Origin: Actinomycetes bacterium
GTDB taxonomy: Bacteria; Actinomycetota; Acidimicrobiia; Acidimicrobiales; RAAP-2
NCBI GenBank assembly: GCA_021841725.1
Contig: JAKCEC010000046.1
Location: forward strand, 1 to 8,747
Direction: 5' to 3'
DNA length: 8,747 nt
The notes under the pieces are model-generated. The model was not told the DNA's origin and did not search any database. It saw only the letters and a list, made by a program, of their open reading frames with translations. Positions 1 through 6,262 of the stretch are shown here, piece after piece. Numbering within the stretch: the first letter of the stretch is position 1; each line of letters starts with the position of its first letter. A program made the position numbers and the translations under genes.

Positions 1-350
1 CGACCGTGGCCAACGCCCTCGAACGACAGACCCTCTTGGTGGTGAGCGTCGACGGGCACCCGCTGCGTCCGGCGATCACGACCTTCAACGGGCGCAGCGC
101 GCAACCGGTGGGTACGCCGGCGATTGACTCGAATCTCCTGCGCGACGTGTACGTGACGTTCGACGCCGTCGGGGGTAACGGCGCCGCGTCGGGGGCCCAG
201 ATCGCGACCAACGTACCCGCGGGTTCGGTGGTCCTGGGGGTGACCGTGGAGCCCCTGCTGTCGTGGCTGTGGATCGGGGGGCTCATGGTGGGCGTCGGCA
301 GCGCGCTCTCCTTCGCCCGCCGACGCCACCGCGAGGAGGTCGTCGCGTGA
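1..350 (+). CDS. ccmF: CcmF-type cytochrome c haem lyase subunit, C-terminal part (5' truncated)
   Basis: This is the tail of a gene that begins upstream; the frame is open from base 3 to a TGA at 348-350, giving about 115 residues. It resembles the C-terminal end of CcmF: an extracytoplasmic stretch containing 'DVYVTF', then 'VEPLLSWLWIGGLMVG', the last transmembrane helix, and a short basic cytoplasmic tail (RRRHRE). In System I, CcmF is the membrane haem lyase that attaches haem to apocytochrome c together with CcmH and CcmI. The identification rests on this tail plus three downstream ccm genes; the catalytic WWD region and haem-ligating histidines lie outside the window. NrfE/CcmF paralogues cannot be separated from this fragment. 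The end overlaps the next start in a GTGA, with a strong GAGGAGG ribosome site at 333-339. Confidence 0.82.
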   Translation, partial: TVANALERQTLLVVSVDGHPLRPAITTFNGRSAQPVGTPAIDSNLLRDVYVTFDAVGGNGAASGAQIATNVPAGSVVLGVTVEPLLSWLWIGGLMVGVGSALSFARRRHREEVVA

Positions 351-883
351 GACGACACCTCGCCCTCGTCCTCGCCGGCGTCGCCCTCTTGGGCGTCATC
401 GGGCTCTCGGTCCTGCTGGTGACGCGCCAGCCCGTCGTGGCGACGCCGGTGCCCAGCGCGCTGGTGGGTCACGACGCCCCCGCCCTGGCGGGGCCCGAGT
501 TCGGCGGCGGTACCTTCTCCTTGGCGGCCGAGCGCGGCCGCATCGTGGTGGTCAACTTCTTCGCGTCGTGGTGCGGCCCGTGTCAGGTCGAAGAACCCAA
601 CCTGTTGACCTTCGCGTGGCAACAGCGCCACCGGGGCGTGACGGTGCTCGGCGTTGTCTTCAACGACACGATCAGCGCCGCCCGAGCCTTCGACGCGAAG
701 TGGGGCACGCGACAGTTCTACCCGACCATCGCCGACCCCAACGGCAATTTCGCCTTCCACTACGGGGTCACCTCACCCCCGTCGACCTTCGTGATCGATA
801 CCCGCGGTCGCGTCGTGGCCGAACTTCTGGGTCCGGTGTCGACCGCGCAACTCACCGACGTCGTCGGGCGGGTCCGCGGGTGA
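347..883 (+). CDS. ccmG: CcmG/ResA-like membrane-anchored thiol-disulfide oxidoreductase
   Basis: A 178-residue thioredoxin-fold protein that reduces apocytochrome c cysteines outside the membrane before haem attachment. The start is GTG 347, which overlaps the ccmF stop and lies 7 nt after GAGGAGG; an upstream in-frame ATG at 263 lies inside ccmF and gives an arginine-rich, non-homologous extension. Residues 5-26 are a hydrophobic signal anchor after MRRH. The thioredoxin domain spans about 40-178, with the active site WCGPC (W75, C76, C79) after 'VVVNFFAS' and a cis-Pro at P145 in 'SPPSTFVID', the AhpC/TSA-Redoxin arrangement of CcmG, DsbE and ResA. Length fits the family. The gene lies between ccmF and ccmH, so CcmG is the natural name, although the sequence alone does not separate CcmG from ResA. 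Confidence 0.9.
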   Translation: MRRHLALVLAGVALLGVIGLSVLLVTRQPVVATPVPSALVGHDAPALAGPEFGGGTFSLAAERGRIVVVNFFASWCGPCQVEEPNLLTFAWQQRHRGVTVLGVVFNDTISAARAFDAKWGTRQFYPTIADPNGNFAFHYGVTSPPSTFVIDTRGRVVAELLGPVSTAQLTDVVGRVRG

Positions 884-1281
884 ACGTCGTGACCCGTCCT
901 CGGGGGTGGGGCTCCTTTCGGCTCTGGCTCGTCGCGCTCGTCGCAGTCGTCGGGTTCGCGGTGCTCAGCGCGCCGCCGGCGTCGAACGCGGCCTCGCGGG
1001 TCGCGCACCTCGAGACCCTGGTGAAGTGCCCGTCGTGCCAGGACCTCTCGGTCGCCCAGAGCACGGCGTCCTCGGCGTTGGCCGTGCGCCACCAGATTGC
1101 AACCCTGGTGGCGCGGGGTCAGAGCGACTCCCAGATTCTGACCACGATTGAGGCGGCCTACGGTCCCTCGATCCTGCTCAGTCCCTCGACGACGGGACTG
1201 GGCGTGGTGCTCTGGCTGCTGCCGAGCGCGGTCTTCGTCGGTCTGTTCGTGACGGTCGCGGTCCTGCGGAGGCGCCGATGA
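880..1281 (+). CDS. ccmH: CcmH/CycL family cytochrome c maturation protein
   Basis: A 133-residue protein of the CcmH (CycL/Ccl2) family, a thiol component of the System I haem ligation complex. N-terminal signal or anchor: residues 14-31. The family motif LRCxxCQ appears as 'LVKCPSCQ' with C50 and C53, followed by a helical region ('RHQIATLVARGQSDSQI') and 'YGPSILLSPS', matching the usual 'YG.fvLl.P'. A second membrane helix lies at about 106-129 and ends in RRRR. GTG 880 is chosen because it overlaps the ccmG stop as GTGA; GTG 889 is an alternative that removes three residues. The protein is the short form, without the CcmI-like C-terminal half found in the E. coli CcmH fusion; that half is the separate next gene. 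Confidence 0.9.
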   Translation: MNVVTRPRGWGSFRLWLVALVAVVGFAVLSAPPASNAASRVAHLETLVKCPSCQDLSVAQSTASSALAVRHQIATLVARGQSDSQILTTIEAAYGPSILLSPSTTGLGVVLWLLPSAVFVGLFVTVAVLRRRR

Positions 1282-2009
1282 GGAGCGAGCGCCAGCTGCT
1301 CGACGAGATCCGCCTGCGCGAGGCGTCGGTGCACGACGCCGAGCGCGAGCGCGCGGCCGGCGAGCTCACGGGCGCGGACTTCGCGGCGATCGTTCAGCGC
1401 GAGGGGGCGGCGATCGACGCCGCGCGCGCCGCCCTGCTCGCCGTGAGTCGACCGACGGCGTCCGCGTCACCCGCGAGCGCCCCGCGTCGGCGACCGCGCA
1501 GCCGCCTGGTGGTCGCGCTGGCCTGCTTCGCGCTGGCCGCGGTCGTCCTGGTGTGGGCGAACGTGGGGCTTCGCCAGGCCGGCCAGTCCGCGAGCGGCGG
1601 CCTCGCCCTGTCCCGCGTCCAGAAGGTGCAGCAACTCTCCCTCGAGGGCGAGGCCGACGTCGCCGCGGGCGACGACGTCGCCGCCCTCGCGGCGTACCAG
1701 GCGATCCTCAACCTCGAACCCACCAACGTCGCCGCCCTCACCGAAGCGGGGTGGCTGGACTTCACGGCGGGTAGCGCCAGCAAGAACGCGTCGGTGGTGG
1801 CGCGCGGCGTCGACGATCTGCACCGAGCGGTCACGCTGGCGCCCGCGTCACCCGCGCCGCGCCTGTACTACGCCATCGTCGCGGCGTCGACCCCCGGGAA
1901 TCAGGCGCTCGCTAAGCAAGAGTTCTCGGTGTTCCTCACCCTGCGACCCTCGCGCGCGCAGCGACTGATCGCGGCGCCGTTCTTGGGCAACCTCGGGCTC
2001 CTCGGTTAG
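1278..2009 (+). CDS. ccmI: CcmI/CycH-like membrane protein with TPR region
   Basis: A 243-residue protein starting at ATG 1278, which overlaps the ccmH TGA (ATGA). An N-terminal charged, probably helical segment (about 4-55, rich in Glu, Arg and Ala) precedes an Arg/Pro/Ala-rich linker, one membrane helix at 77-97, then an alpha-helical region at about 113-215 with TPR-like spacing ('GDDVAALAAYQAILNLEPTN' followed by 'GVDDLHRAVTLAPASP'). CcmI/CycH acts as an apocytochrome c chaperone that hands substrate to CcmF/CcmH through its TPR domain. Standard CcmI has two N-terminal membrane helices around a cytoplasmic loop; here the first is not evident, so the topology differs or the region has diverged. 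The assignment rests mainly on the TPR region and operon position. It is the last gene of the cluster, 21 nt from a convergent gene. Confidence 0.72.
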   Translation: MRSERQLLDEIRLREASVHDAERERAAGELTGADFAAIVQREGAAIDAARAALLAVSRPTASASPASAPRRRPRSRLVVALACFALAAVVLVWANVGLRQAGQSASGGLALSRVQKVQQLSLEGEADVAAGDDVAALAAYQAILNLEPTNVAALTEAGWLDFTAGSASKNASVVARGVDDLHRAVTLAPASPAPRLYYAIVAASTPGNQALAKQEFSVFLTLRPSRAQRLIAAPFLGNLGLLG

Positions 2010-2030
2010 CGGCGGGCGCTCGCGCTGGCG

Positions 2031-2747
2031 TCAGGCCGTGACGCGACAGGTGTCGTCGCCGCGTGCGCGCGACGTCAACGTCACGTTGGTGGACTTAGCG
2101 CCCAGTCCCTCGAGCATTCCCGCGATCAGACCACGGTCCACCGCGCACAAGACGGGGTGATGTTGCGCCGCTGAACCGAAGGGGCAGTTCTCGGATACCA
2201 CCGACTGCGAGGTGCCGCCCACCTCGACGCGCGCCGCGAAGCCGTGCGCGGTCAAGAGTCCGGCGATCGAGGACATCGCCGATTTGACCGTCACGGTGGA
2301 GTCGTGCGACGAGGCGTTGGCGGTGGTCCCCAGACCGCGACCGTACTCGAGGCCCACGTCGTGGGCGAGGGACTCCGCCGCCTTGGGTCCGAGTCGCTCC
2401 AGGGCCATCTCGAGCAGGGCCACGAGGAGGGCGTCGCGACGCACCGACCCCTCCATGGCGACGTTGTTGTCGACGACGCGGTAGCCCTTGGCCGGGCGAC
2501 CGACGGTGGACTTGTGGACGTTGTCGTAGGTGACGTAGCCACCCTCGGTCAACCGTTCGACGTGGTGGCGCACCACGTTGGCGTGCACGTCGCAGTGGCG
2601 CGCGAGTTCGGTCGCCGTCGCGCCGGGGTTCTCGCGCAGGTAGAGGTAGATCTTGCGCCGGGTGTTGTCACCGAAGGAGTGCGCGAGGCTGGTCACCGTG
2701 GCGGTGAAGAGCGCCGGGTCGAGTTCGATCTCGGGGTTCGCGGACAT
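2031..2747 (-). CDS. SufR-like (COG2345) winged-helix regulator with C-terminal cysteines
   Basis: A 238-residue transcription factor. The N-terminal winged helix covers about 15-92: 'FGDNTRRKIYLYLRENPG', the helix-turn-helix 'TATELARHCDVHANVVRHHV' (44-63), then a wing containing 'GRPAKGY' (83-89), typical of the ArsR-like COG2345 family. The C-terminal half carries C188, C201 and C234, spaced CX12C-X32-C ('ENCPFG', 'HHPVLC', 'DDTC'). C-terminal cysteines of this type bind an Fe-S cluster in SufR, the repressor of suf operons, so Fe-S sensing is a good inference but not proven. C52 lies in the HTH. ATG 2747 is preferred over an ATG at 2825, whose extra 26 residues are low-complexity and run across the intergenic promoter region. 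No clear ribosome site is seen; a TAAACT box 8 nt before the ATG would suit a leaderless transcript. Divergent from mrp. Confidence 0.82.
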   Translation of the reverse strand: MSANPEIELDPALFTATVTSLAHSFGDNTRRKIYLYLRENPGATATELARHCDVHANVVRHHVERLTEGGYVTYDNVHKSTVGRPAKGYRVVDNNVAMEGSVRRDALLVALLEMALERLGPKAAESLAHDVGLEYGRGLGTTANASSHDSTVTVKSAMSSIAGLLTAHGFAARVEVGGTSQSVVSENCPFGSAAQHHPVLCAVDRGLIAGMLEGLGAKSTNVTLTSRARGDDTCRVTA

Positions 2748-2755
2748 ACGGCTGG

Positions 2756-2761
2756 AGTTTA
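2756..2761 (-). promoter_or_regulatory. Putative -10 box (TAAACT) of the SufR-like gene
   Basis: On the minus strand TAAACT fits the actinobacterial TANNNT -10 pattern and ends 8 nt before ATG 2747. This would place transcription initiation at or within two bases of the start codon, a leaderless mRNA consistent with the missing ribosome site. No convincing -35 is seen. Predicted by eye only. Confidence 0.4.
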
Positions 2762-2776
2762 GGGGCTGGCGCCCCT
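2761..2776. promoter_or_regulatory. Perfect inverted repeat, candidate operator (AGGGGC-N4-GCCCCT)
   Basis: Two 6-bp arms, AGGGGC at 2761-2766 and GCCCCT at 2771-2776, are exact reverse complements around TGGC. The element lies between the divergent SufR-like and mrp genes and touches the putative -10 box at 2756-2761, where a bound dimer would block the regulator's own promoter. An operator is the favoured reading, by position only; a short GC-rich palindrome can arise by chance in such DNA. Confidence 0.4.
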
Positions 2777-2805
2777 CGGGTGAGCGACGGGGTCGGGCGT
2801 GCCGG

Positions 2806-2811
2806 TAGCCT
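2806..2811 (+). promoter_or_regulatory. Putative -10 box (TAGCCT) of mrp
   Basis: TAGCCT fits TANNNT and lies 26 nt upstream of the mrp GTG, predicting a leader of about 20 nt that still contains the AAAGGA ribosome site at 2826-2831. No good -35 is visible at 16-18 nt spacing, so the call is weak. Confidence 0.3.
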
Positions 2812-2837
2812 CTAGTGAACACCACAAAGGATGCACC

Positions 2838-3950
2838 GTGACCTTCGACGCCGTGACGTACCCCGCCCTCGCGGCCATCATGGAACCCCAGGTGTTGCGC
2901 ACCCTGGGGGAATTGGGCTTTCTCGACCCCGTCGTGACGACCGCGCAGGGTCTGGAGGTCACGCTCGTGCTACCCGCGGCGAACTGGCCCCAGCGCGCGT
3001 ACCTCGAAGAACAGATCACCTCCGTCGCCGCGGGAGCGACGCTGACGGTGCGCACGATGAACGAAGAGGAGTTGCTGCGCCTGCGCAACTTCTTGCGCGG
3101 CTCGATGACCGGTGCCGCCGCGCCGGGCGAACACGGCCACGGCGCCGACCAGCCGAAATTCCTCGACCGACTCTCCAAGACGCGGGTGCTGGGGATCTCG
3201 TCGGGCAAGGGGGGGGTGGGAAAATCGTCGGTGACGGTGAATCTCGCCATCTCCCTGGCCCAGCAGGGTTACCAGGTGGGGGTGTTGGACGCCGACGTCT
3301 ACGGTTTCTCGCTCCCCAAGATGCTGGGCGCGCTGGCCGACCCCATCGTGCTCGGCGACACCGTGCTCCCCACGCTGGCCCACGGCGTGCGCTGCGTGTC
3401 GATGGGCTACTTCGTGCCCGACGAACAGCCGGTGATCTGGCGCGGTCCGATGTTGCACAAGGCCATCGAACAACTGGTGACCGAGGCGTGGTGGGACGAG
3501 CCCGACTTCTTGCTTATCGACATGCCGCCGGGCACCGGTGACGTCGCGCTGACGCTCTCGGAGATCTTGCCGCGCATCGAGATGTACGTGGTGACGACGC
3601 CCCAGGCCGCGGCCCAGCGGGTCGCGCAGCGGTCGGCGTACGCCGCGCGCAAGTTGAAACTGTCGGTGCGGGGCGTCATCGAGAACATGAGCTGGTTCTG
3701 CGGCGACGACGGGACGCGCTACGAGATCTTCGGCCGCGGTGGCGGGGAGCTGCTCGCGCGGGACCTCGGCATCGCGTTGCTGGCCCAGATCCCACTGGAC
3801 ACGTCGCTGCGCGAGGGCGGCGACGAGGGGGTCCCCCTCGTCGTGTCCGACCCCACGAGCGAAGCGGCGCTCGCCTTCGCGGAACTGGCGCGCCGGGTGG
3901 CCGCGCAGGGACCCGCGCGGGTGTACCGCCAGGAGTTGCGACTCCTCTAG
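2838..3950 (+). CDS. mrp: Mrp/ApbC (NBP35-type) P-loop ATPase, Fe-S cluster carrier
   Basis: A 370-residue protein of the Mrp/ApbC/Ind1/NBP35 family, which assembles and passes Fe-S clusters in the cytosol. GTG 2838 is chosen: it has AAAGGA 6 nt upstream, and 'MTFDAVTYPALAAIMEP' matches the start of the usual N-terminal MIP18/DUF59-like domain (about 5-85). A linker (about 88-112) leads to the ATPase domain with a deviant Walker A GKGGVGKS at 123-130, switch I 'LDADVYGFSLPKML', Walker B 'FLLIDMPPGTGD', and 'VTTPQAAAQRVA'. The family's C-terminal CxxC, normally just after 'ENMSYF', is reduced to one cysteine (C288 in 'ENMSWFCGDDG'), so a bridging cluster at the dimer interface would need another ligand. 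The gene faces the SufR-like regulator across a short gap, which suggests linked control. Confidence 0.92.
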   Translation: MTFDAVTYPALAAIMEPQVLRTLGELGFLDPVVTTAQGLEVTLVLPAANWPQRAYLEEQITSVAAGATLTVRTMNEEELLRLRNFLRGSMTGAAAPGEHGHGADQPKFLDRLSKTRVLGISSGKGGVGKSSVTVNLAISLAQQGYQVGVLDADVYGFSLPKMLGALADPIVLGDTVLPTLAHGVRCVSMGYFVPDEQPVIWRGPMLHKAIEQLVTEAWWDEPDFLLIDMPPGTGDVALTLSEILPRIEMYVVTTPQAAAQRVAQRSAYAARKLKLSVRGVIENMSWFCGDDGTRYEIFGRGGGELLARDLGIALLAQIPLDTSLREGGDEGVPLVVSDPTSEAALAFAELARRVAAQGPARVYRQELRLL

Positions 3951-5098
3951 CGGTCAATCCCGTTGGGTAACTGGTCGATCGGCCACGCCAACAGCGCGAC
4001 GGCGCTACGACACGCGAAGCGGTCGGTCATGCCGGCGACGTAGTTGACCGCGGTCGCCCACGCCAGGGGCGAGTCGGCGCGGTCCACGAGCGCCTCGGCG
4101 TCGGGTAGGAGCTCCGGGTGGCGCGCGAAGTGCTCGACCAGCGCGCGCAGCATGCCCACCACGCGCTGGGCCTGGAGTCGCGAGGCGTCGCGCATGTAGA
4201 TCGAGCGGTAGTTGAAGGCGCGAAAGGCGGCGAGCGCCTCGGCGTGTGGCGCGTCCATGCCGATGACGCCGCTCGAGCGCGTGGTGGCGATCATCGCGTT
4301 GATGAAGGTACCGAGTTGTTGGCGTCGGGTGTCCCCGCAACGCGCGCGCACCAACGTCGGTAACGCGTCTGCGTCGACCACGCCCGCCGAGACGGCGTCT
4401 TCGAAATCGTGGCACACGTACGCGATGCGGTCGGCCCAGCTCACCACCTCGCCCTCGGGCGTGGCGGGGGCGGGACGCGACCACGAGTGATTGCGAATGC
4501 CGTCGAGGGTCTCGCGACACAGGTTGAGGGAACGCAGTGACACGTCGGCCCCCCACGTGGCGTGGTCGAATCCCCCGTCGACGAACGGGTCGAGGGCCTC
4601 CTCACTCGCGTGGCCCCCCGGCCCGTGACCACAGTCGTGGCCCAGCGCGATGGCGTCGGTGAGGGCCGTGTTGAGACCCAACGCGCGCGCGACGCTCGTC
4701 GCGACCTGCGCGACCTCGAGCGCGTGCGTCAACCGGGTGCGCATGTGGTCGTCGGGGAAGACGAAGACCTGCGTCTTGCCCGAGAGGCGTCGAAACGCGG
4801 TCGAGTGAAGGATTCGATCGCGGTCACGCTCGAAGCACGTGCGGTACCGGTCGGGTTCCTCGGGGGTGTCGCGGTGTCCCGCCCCGGACTCGCGGGTGGC
4901 GCCGGCGGCCAGCTGGCGATCCAGGCTCTCCTCGCGGGCGTCGCGCGACGACGCCGCCACGACGCGCCGATCGTCGGGCTCGAGGGCGGCCACGGAGTTG
5001 CGGTGGGCTCGCACGACCTCGTGGTCGGCGAAACCCTCCATCGTGGCGGCCCACTCGCGGTGGTGGTGGTCGGGGGAATGCTCGGTCACGACCATCAT
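3947..5098 (-). CDS. dgt: dGTPase-like HD-domain deoxynucleoside triphosphate triphosphohydrolase
   Basis: An HD-superfamily protein related to dGTP triphosphohydrolases, which cut dNTPs to deoxynucleoside and tripolyphosphate. Family landmarks are clear: 'FERDRDRILHSTAFRRLSG' and 'TQVF', then 'RTRLTHALEVAQ', the HD motif and 'VSWADRIAYVCHDFEDA'. The metal-binding set H...HD...D maps to H125, H154-D155 and D223. The segment after HD reads 'HDCGHGPGGHASEEALD' where the family usually has HDLGHxPFGHxGExAL, a notable variation. ATG 5098 gives 383 residues; ATG 5095 or 5041 are alternatives, because the first 50 or so residues are acidic, His-rich and not recognisable. The open frame continues far upstream, but only as a shadow of the genes on the other strand. 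The stop shares a CTAG with the mrp stop; the starts diverge from the DUF3107 gene by 51 nt. Confidence 0.88.
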   Translation of the reverse strand: MMVVTEHSPDHHHREWAATMEGFADHEVVRAHRNSVAALEPDDRRVVAASSRDAREESLDRQLAAGATRESGAGHRDTPEEPDRYRTCFERDRDRILHSTAFRRLSGKTQVFVFPDDHMRTRLTHALEVAQVATSVARALGLNTALTDAIALGHDCGHGPGGHASEEALDPFVDGGFDHATWGADVSLRSLNLCRETLDGIRNHSWSRPAPATPEGEVVSWADRIAYVCHDFEDAVSAGVVDADALPTLVRARCGDTRRQQLGTFINAMIATTRSSGVIGMDAPHAEALAAFRAFNYRSIYMRDASRLQAQRVVGMLRALVEHFARHPELLPDAEALVDRADSPLAWATAVNYVAGMTDRFACRSAVALLAWPIDQLPNGIDR

Positions 5099-5113
5099 CT
5101 TGCCCCAACGCCG

Positions 5114-5119
5114 TAACAT
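5114..5119 (+). promoter_or_regulatory. Putative -10 box (TAACAT) for the DUF3107-PHP-pdtaS unit
   Basis: TAACAT fits TANNNT and lies 30 nt before ATG 5150 in the 51-nt gap between divergent genes. A GAGGAG ribosome site follows at 5139-5144. No good -35 is seen at the expected spacing (it would fall within the first codons of the divergent dGTPase gene). Confidence 0.4.
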
Positions 5120-5149
5120 GGGGGCGTCGTCATCGACCGAGGAGTCGTC

Positions 5150-5380
5150 ATGGAAATTCGTATTGGCATCGTGCAATCGATGAAGGAGTTGAGCGTCGAG
5201 TTGCCCGAGGGCACCGATCGCGACGCCGTACAGCAGGACGTCGAAGCCGCCCTCGAGGGCGACAAACTCCTGTGGTTGACCGACCGCAAGGGTCGCCGCG
5301 TCGGCGTCCCGGCGTCGCGGGTCGCCTACGTCGAGTTCACCAACGTCAGTGAGCGCAACGTGGGATTCGGCGCCGCCTGA
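5150..5380 (+). CDS. DUF3107 family small conserved protein
   Basis: A 76-residue soluble protein matching DUF3107, a short family found in Actinobacteria (M. tuberculosis Rv3208A is a member); its function is unknown. It starts 'MEIRIGIVQSMKELSVELPE' and continues 'LLWLTDRKGRRVGVPASRVAYVEF', a compact alpha/beta pattern with no cysteine, signal or membrane segment. ATG 5150 has GAGGAG 5 nt upstream. Only 3 nt separate its stop from the PHP gene start, so it heads a probable three-gene transcript ending with pdtaS. Confidence 0.85.
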   Translation: MEIRIGIVQSMKELSVELPEGTDRDAVQQDVEAALEGDKLLWLTDRKGRRVGVPASRVAYVEFTNVSERNVGFGAA

Positions 5381-5383
5381 GCC

Positions 5384-6262
5384 GTGATCGACTACCACCT
5401 GCACCTGTGGAGCCACGACGATTCGTCCGTGGGGTACCGGCTCGACCAGGTTGCCCAGTACTGCGAGGAGGCGGCGACCCACGGGGTGAACGAACTCGCC
5501 CTCACCGAGCACCTGTACCGATTCGTGGAGATGCGCGCGACCGTGGGCGACTTCTGGACGCGGTGGAACCACGAGCCGACGGCGGCTCTCATGGCGGAGT
5601 ACTTCGACTTCCACGCGCGCAACTCGCTCGAGGAGTACGTGGCGTTCGCCCAACGCGCCAAGTCCGAGGGGCTGCCCGTCAAGGTCGGCCTCGAGGTCGA
5701 TTTCTACCGTGACCAGATGGGCGACGTCGCCGCGTTGTTGGCGCAGTACCCCTTCGACGTCCTGATCGGATCGGTGCACTGGCTCAACACGTGGCAGTTC
5801 GACGACGTCGATAACGAGGTCCAGATGAACGAGTGGCGCACCCGCGACGTGGACGAGAGTTGGGCGCAGTACACCCGGGCGCTGGAGGAGCTCGCCGACG
5901 CGCGCTGCGTGGACGTCCTGGCGCACCCCGACGTCATCAAGGTCGCCAACCACGTAGCCACGGACCCGGCGCCGCTCTGGGAGAGAATGGCCGACGCCGC
6001 GGCCCGCGCGGACGTCTCGGTGGAGTGCTCGTCGTCGGGGTGGTTCAAACCGGTGGGCGAACAGTACCCCGCCGACGGCTTCCTCGATCGACTGGTGGCG
6101 CGCGGGGTCACCTTCACCACCGCCTCGGACGCGCACCGCGCGGAGCGCGTGGGCGCGCGCGCCGCGGACCTGGCCGGTTTACTCGAGGCCCGCGGCGTGC
6201 ACGAACTCGCGGCCTACGAGCAACGTCGTCGGGTCATGGTGCCGCTGCGTAGCGCGCCGTGA
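5384..6262 (+). CDS. PHP-domain metal-dependent hydrolase, histidinol-phosphatase (HisJ/HisK) type
   Basis: A 292-residue cytosolic PHP-domain protein. Metal-binding residues appear in family order: H5 and H7 in 'MIDYHLHLWSH', E42-H43 in 'LTEH', E104 in 'GLEVDF', H132 in 'GSVHW', H181 in 'AHPD', and D249-H251 in 'SDAH', a complete trinuclear-type site. The insertion before 'GLEVD' and overall length resemble PHP histidinol-phosphatases, which convert L-histidinol phosphate to histidinol in histidine synthesis. No his genes are nearby, so another phosphoester substrate is possible. GTG 5384 is the only sensible start because the first metal motif begins at residue 3. The stop overlaps the pdtaS start as GTGA, implying translational coupling to a sensor kinase. 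Confidence 0.85.
   Translation: MIDYHLHLWSHDDSSVGYRLDQVAQYCEEAATHGVNELALTEHLYRFVEMRATVGDFWTRWNHEPTAALMAEYFDFHARNSLEEYVAFAQRAKSEGLPVKVGLEVDFYRDQMGDVAALLAQYPFDVLIGSVHWLNTWQFDDVDNEVQMNEWRTRDVDESWAQYTRALEELADARCVDVLAHPDVIKVANHVATDPAPLWERMADAAARADVSVECSSSGWFKPVGEQYPADGFLDRLVARGVTFTTASDAHRAERVGARAADLAGLLEARGVHELAAYEQRRRVMVPLRSAP

Noticed and set aside
2010..2030. Possible bidirectional terminator between ccmI and the SufR-like gene
   Set aside because: The 21-nt gap has only a short GCGC-rich repeat, no clear stem of useful length and no T-tract.
2244..2762. 172-residue plus-strand frame opposite the SufR-like gene
   Set aside because: Val/Gly/His/Arg-rich translation without domains; it mirrors the codon pattern of the real gene on the other strand.
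2748..2825. N-terminal extension of the SufR-like regulator to ATG 2825
   Set aside because: The 26 extra residues are low-complexity and would cover the palindrome and putative promoters between the divergent genes; family members begin near the 2747 start.
5099..6136. Open minus-strand frame that would extend the dGTPase-like protein to 729 residues
   Set aside because: It runs antisense to the DUF3107 and PHP genes, both with full family motifs; its residues are Arg/Val/His/Gly-rich with no recognisable domain. GC-rich codon bias makes long antisense frames common.
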